A stretch of DNA of 64,000 nt from Ignavibacteria bacterium. GTDB taxonomy: Bacteria > Bacteroidota > Ignavibacteria > OLB7. The stretch spans positions 1-64,000 of the forward strand of contig JACKAE010000004.1 in the NCBI GenBank assembly GCA_020635205.1, read 5' to 3'. Positions 62,175 through 64,000 of the stretch are shown in pieces. The notes beneath the pieces were generated by a model. That model was given only the letters and a program-made list of their open reading frames with translations, searched no databases and was not told the DNA's origin. A program made the position numbers and the translations under genes. How positions within the stretch are numbered: position 1 is the stretch's first letter; each line of letters starts with the position of its first letter.

Positions 62175-63338
62175 TTGAATTCTCAACCCTTGACTTCTTC
62201 TGAACGCCGTCGATATAGTCGACATATCATGCTACCGGAAATCGGTGAGGCTGGACAGCAGCGATTGAAGGAATCGAGCATTCTTCTGGTTGGAACTGGA
62301 GGGCTTGGTTCGCCTGCCGCACTCTACCTTGCAGCCGCTGGCGTAGGGCGTATCGGACTTGTGGATGGTGATCGTGTCGACGAGTCCAATCTACAGCGTC
62401 AGGTTCTCTACGGTGTGAGCGACAGGGGGGAGGCTAAGGCAGAAGCGGCAGCGAGGAGACTTGCCGACCTTAATCCTGAAATCGAGATCGAAGCCCACAA
62501 CACCCTTCTAACTCCGGAGAATGCGTTCGAGATCGTTGCTAACTACGATATGGTTCTCGACGGAGCGGATAATTTCTCGACCCGATATCTCTGCAACGAC
62601 CTCTCGATCATGCTCAAGAAGCCTCTGGTTCATGGTTCGATCTTTAAGTTTGAAGGACAAGTTTCAGTCTTTGGATATGAAGAGGGACCGTGCTATCGTT
62701 GTATCTATCCAGAACCACCACCGGAAGGAACCGTCCCAAGTTGTGGAGAAATTGGTGTTTTGGGGGTCTTACCAGGCATTATCGGCACATTGCAGGCAAC
62801 TGAAGCAATTAAATTGATGCTTGGACTCGGGACTTCACTTGCTGGACGGATATTGCTCTACGACTCGTTACAAATGACCTTTCGAGAAATCAGGGTTCGT
62901 CGTGATCCAGATTGCCCAGTCTGCGGAGACGATCCTGTAATTCAACAACTTTCTGACTATCAATACAGAGAACTTTGTCTGACAACAGACTATCAATCAC
63001 AACAAAGACCAACTACAATGAGTATTCCATCAATTACTGTTGAAGAACTTGCGCAGTGGCGTGAGGAAGGAAAAGCACACACACTGATCGACGTGCGTGA
63101 GTCAAACGAGTATGAATTTGCCAACATCGGCGGTACGTTGATACCACTTGGAGAAGTTCAGGCACGCATGGATGAGATTCCGACTGAAGGCGACGTTGTC
63201 ATGATGTGCCGTAGCGGTGGCAGATCTGGTCAAGCTGCAGCGATGCTCGCAGCCGCTGGCCGTACCAACATCATTAACCTTACGGGCGGAATTCTTGCCT
63301 GGGCTGACAAAGTAGATACGACTATCCCGAAGTATTAA
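62175..63338 (+). CDS. ThiF/MoeB-type adenylyltransferase fused to a rhodanese domain
   Basis: Activates the C-terminus of a ubiquitin-like sulfur carrier (MoaD/ThiS) and probably transfers sulfur. 387 residues: an E1-like domain with LVGTGGLGSPAALYLAAAGVGRIGLVDGD (ATP loop), DGADNFSTRYLCND, CYRCIYPEPPPEGTVPSCGEIGVLG and a CPVCG zinc pair, followed from about residue 290 by a rhodanese domain whose active cysteine is in MMCRSGGRSGQAA. No ATG lies near the family N-terminus; the start is probably TTG at 62175 or TTG at 62190 (giving MTSSERRRYSRHI). Confidence 0.9.
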   Translation: MNSQPLTSSERRRYSRHIMLPEIGEAGQQRLKESSILLVGTGGLGSPAALYLAAAGVGRIGLVDGDRVDESNLQRQVLYGVSDRGEAKAEAAARRLADLNPEIEIEAHNTLLTPENAFEIVANYDMVLDGADNFSTRYLCNDLSIMLKKPLVHGSIFKFEGQVSVFGYEEGPCYRCIYPEPPPEGTVPSCGEIGVLGVLPGIIGTLQATEAIKLMLGLGTSLAGRILLYDSLQMTFREIRVRRDPDCPVCGDDPVIQQLSDYQYRELCLTTDYQSQQRPTTMSIPSITVEELAQWREEGKAHTLIDVRESNEYEFANIGGTLIPLGEVQARMDEIPTEGDVVMMCRSGGRSGQAAAMLAAAGRTNIINLTGGILAWADKVDTTIPKY

Positions 63339-63350
63339 GGAAGTGATCGT

Positions 63351-63429
63351 ATTGTACACGGGTCTAACTGGTGAGGCACGGACTCTAATCAGAGCCAATC
63401 GATCCAAAGCCGTTAGATCCGTGTACAAT
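63351..63429. repeat. Palindromic element with 18-bp arms
   Basis: Left arm ATTGTACACGGGTCTAAC (63351-63368) and right arm GTTAGATCCGTGTACAAT (63412-63429) pair with one mismatch around a 43-nt centre. A related half-arm (ATTGTACACGGAT) also occurs at 62094-62106 after sppA. It sits between convergent genes and may act as a shared terminator; it looks like a degenerate copy of a dispersed TACACGGAT palindrome known from this group. Confidence 0.65.
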
Positions 63430-63570
63430 TATACTGGATGGGAGGGGGATCCTGAAAGTGTTTGGATTCTCTGATAGAATCATTAGGTGACATAATATAC
63501 CTTATCGTGATATGTGCATAGAGCAGTTTGAAAGGATCAACCGACTCTCAGAACTACTCAAAGCCTGCTG

Positions 63571-63915
63571 CTACAACCAATCATTATCGAATGCTGCTGC
63601 TCCAAGCATGATGAGTATCTCGCCAATTGCCCACATGATATTTGTGTAGAGAATCAGTTTGTCCTTCCGAATGATTCTATAGGTTATCCAGACTAATGAC
63701 AGTAGTGTGTAAAATCCCCACGATAGAAACGATACCCCAGCTCCTGATTTATCGATAAACCAGATCTCCACTATCTGTGGTACAGTTGCAAGTGGCCCAG
63801 TAAGAACAACGGCTCTCAAAACCATCTCAAGAAGATGGTGATCCTGACTATCCGTCTCACCTAACTTCTGCAACCGTTTTGTCTGATTCCGACGACCAAG
63901 CATAGATTTCTTCAA
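63571..63915 (-). CDS. SemiSWEET-like PQ-loop sugar transporter
   Basis: Small membrane protein of 114 residues with three helices (about 33-50, 60-80, 88-110). The first helix carries the PQ-loop motif GPLATVPQIVEIW and is followed by the DKSGAGVSFLSWGFYTLLSLVWITYRI stretch of the MtN3/SemiSWEET family, which functions as a dimer for sugar export. It begins with a charged segment. The gene is complete and convergent with the ThiF-rhodanese gene; nothing can be supported between its start and the right window edge. Confidence 0.85.
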   Translation of the reverse strand: MKKSMLGRRNQTKRLQKLGETDSQDHHLLEMVLRAVVLTGPLATVPQIVEIWFIDKSGAGVSFLSWGFYTLLSLVWITYRIIRKDKLILYTNIMWAIGEILIMLGAAAFDNDWL

Positions 63916-64000
63916 TTGTTTGCTATAAGTGAACGATATGGCAAATATACCAAACCGGTTTTTTGAAGAGTCTCTTTGCCGTTCCAGTCAAGAATTGAAC

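Noticed and set aside
63351..63429. tRNA-like sequence (AACTGGTGAGGC, GGACTCTAATC, GTTAGATCC), even resembling a CUA-anticodon tRNA
   Set aside because: Neither the anticodon stem nor the T stem can form, and the outer 18-bp arms extend through the would-be acceptor and D arm. It is better explained as a palindromic repeat.

Overview
The window looks like chromosomal DNA from a Gram-negative bacterium of the Bacteroidota/FCB group. A deep Ignavibacteria/Kapabacteria-like lineage is my best guess, but I cannot prove the rank. The reasons are an LpxC-FabZ fusion, a full lipid A/KDO and BAM gene set, a type IX-style C-terminal sorting domain on an exported protein, a GldLM-like motor pair, and dispersed palindromic and AT-rich repeats typical of that group. 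No prophage or plasmid genes are visible.

Region 1 (1-12.3 kb) is a complete type I-E CRISPR-Cas locus on the minus strand, in transcription order: WYL-domain regulator, cas3, a 1.3 kb non-Cas gap, cse1, cse2, cas7, cas5, cas6e, cas1, cas2. No ordinary repeat-spacer array lies in the window; one would be expected just beyond the left edge, after cas2. The cas3-cse1 gap is the most interesting stretch. It holds a degenerate repeat, a 22-nt guide, a second degenerate repeat and an intrinsic terminator. The guide matches a site about 100 bp away at 16 of its first 17 positions, and the single mismatch is at position 6, the base Cascade does not read. That site lies in an AT-rich, promoter-like stretch before a 32-codon ORF with a good Shine-Dalgarno sequence. 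This is the layout of a CreTA/CreR-type Cascade-guided regulatory or toxin-guard module. A REP-associated Y1 transposase (RAYT) flanked by inverted REP-like hairpins has also entered the gap, and is itself broken by a 61-bp duplication.

Region 2 (12.6-22.8 kb): a TPR protein, MltG, then a four-gene minus-strand block (GldL-like, GldM-like and two predicted outer-membrane barrel proteins) that may form a rotary-motor-driven envelope machine. It is followed by a zinc-ribbon/DUF2007 protein, CdsA, YbeY and an Smg/DUF494 protein.

Region 3 (23-34.9 kb): kdsA-kdsD-lptC (KDO supply and LPS transport), tpiA, a hutH-like gene with an altered MIO triad, a sensor kinase/NtrC-type regulator pair, then on the opposite strand a tetraheme cytochrome and murI, and rpsA with long disordered tails. 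tRNA-Leu(UAA) follows.

Region 4 (35-51.5 kb): a polysaccharide pyruvyl transferase, an exported DUF1800/DUF1501 pair, then a long outer-membrane biogenesis operon: uppS, bamA (two apparent single-base frameshifts), two ompH/skp genes, lpxD, lpxC-fabZ, lpxA, lpxB, a DUF374 acyltransferase, lpxK and a class I glutamine amidotransferase-like hydrolase.

Region 5 (51.5-64 kb): a ppGpp-hydrolase-like HD protein, recN, an acyl-CoA synthetase, small membrane proteins, meaB, a GlcD-like FAD oxidase, a MOSC protein behind a perfect 104-bp tandem duplication, sppA, a ThiF/MoeB-rhodanese fusion and a SemiSWEET-like PQ-loop protein.
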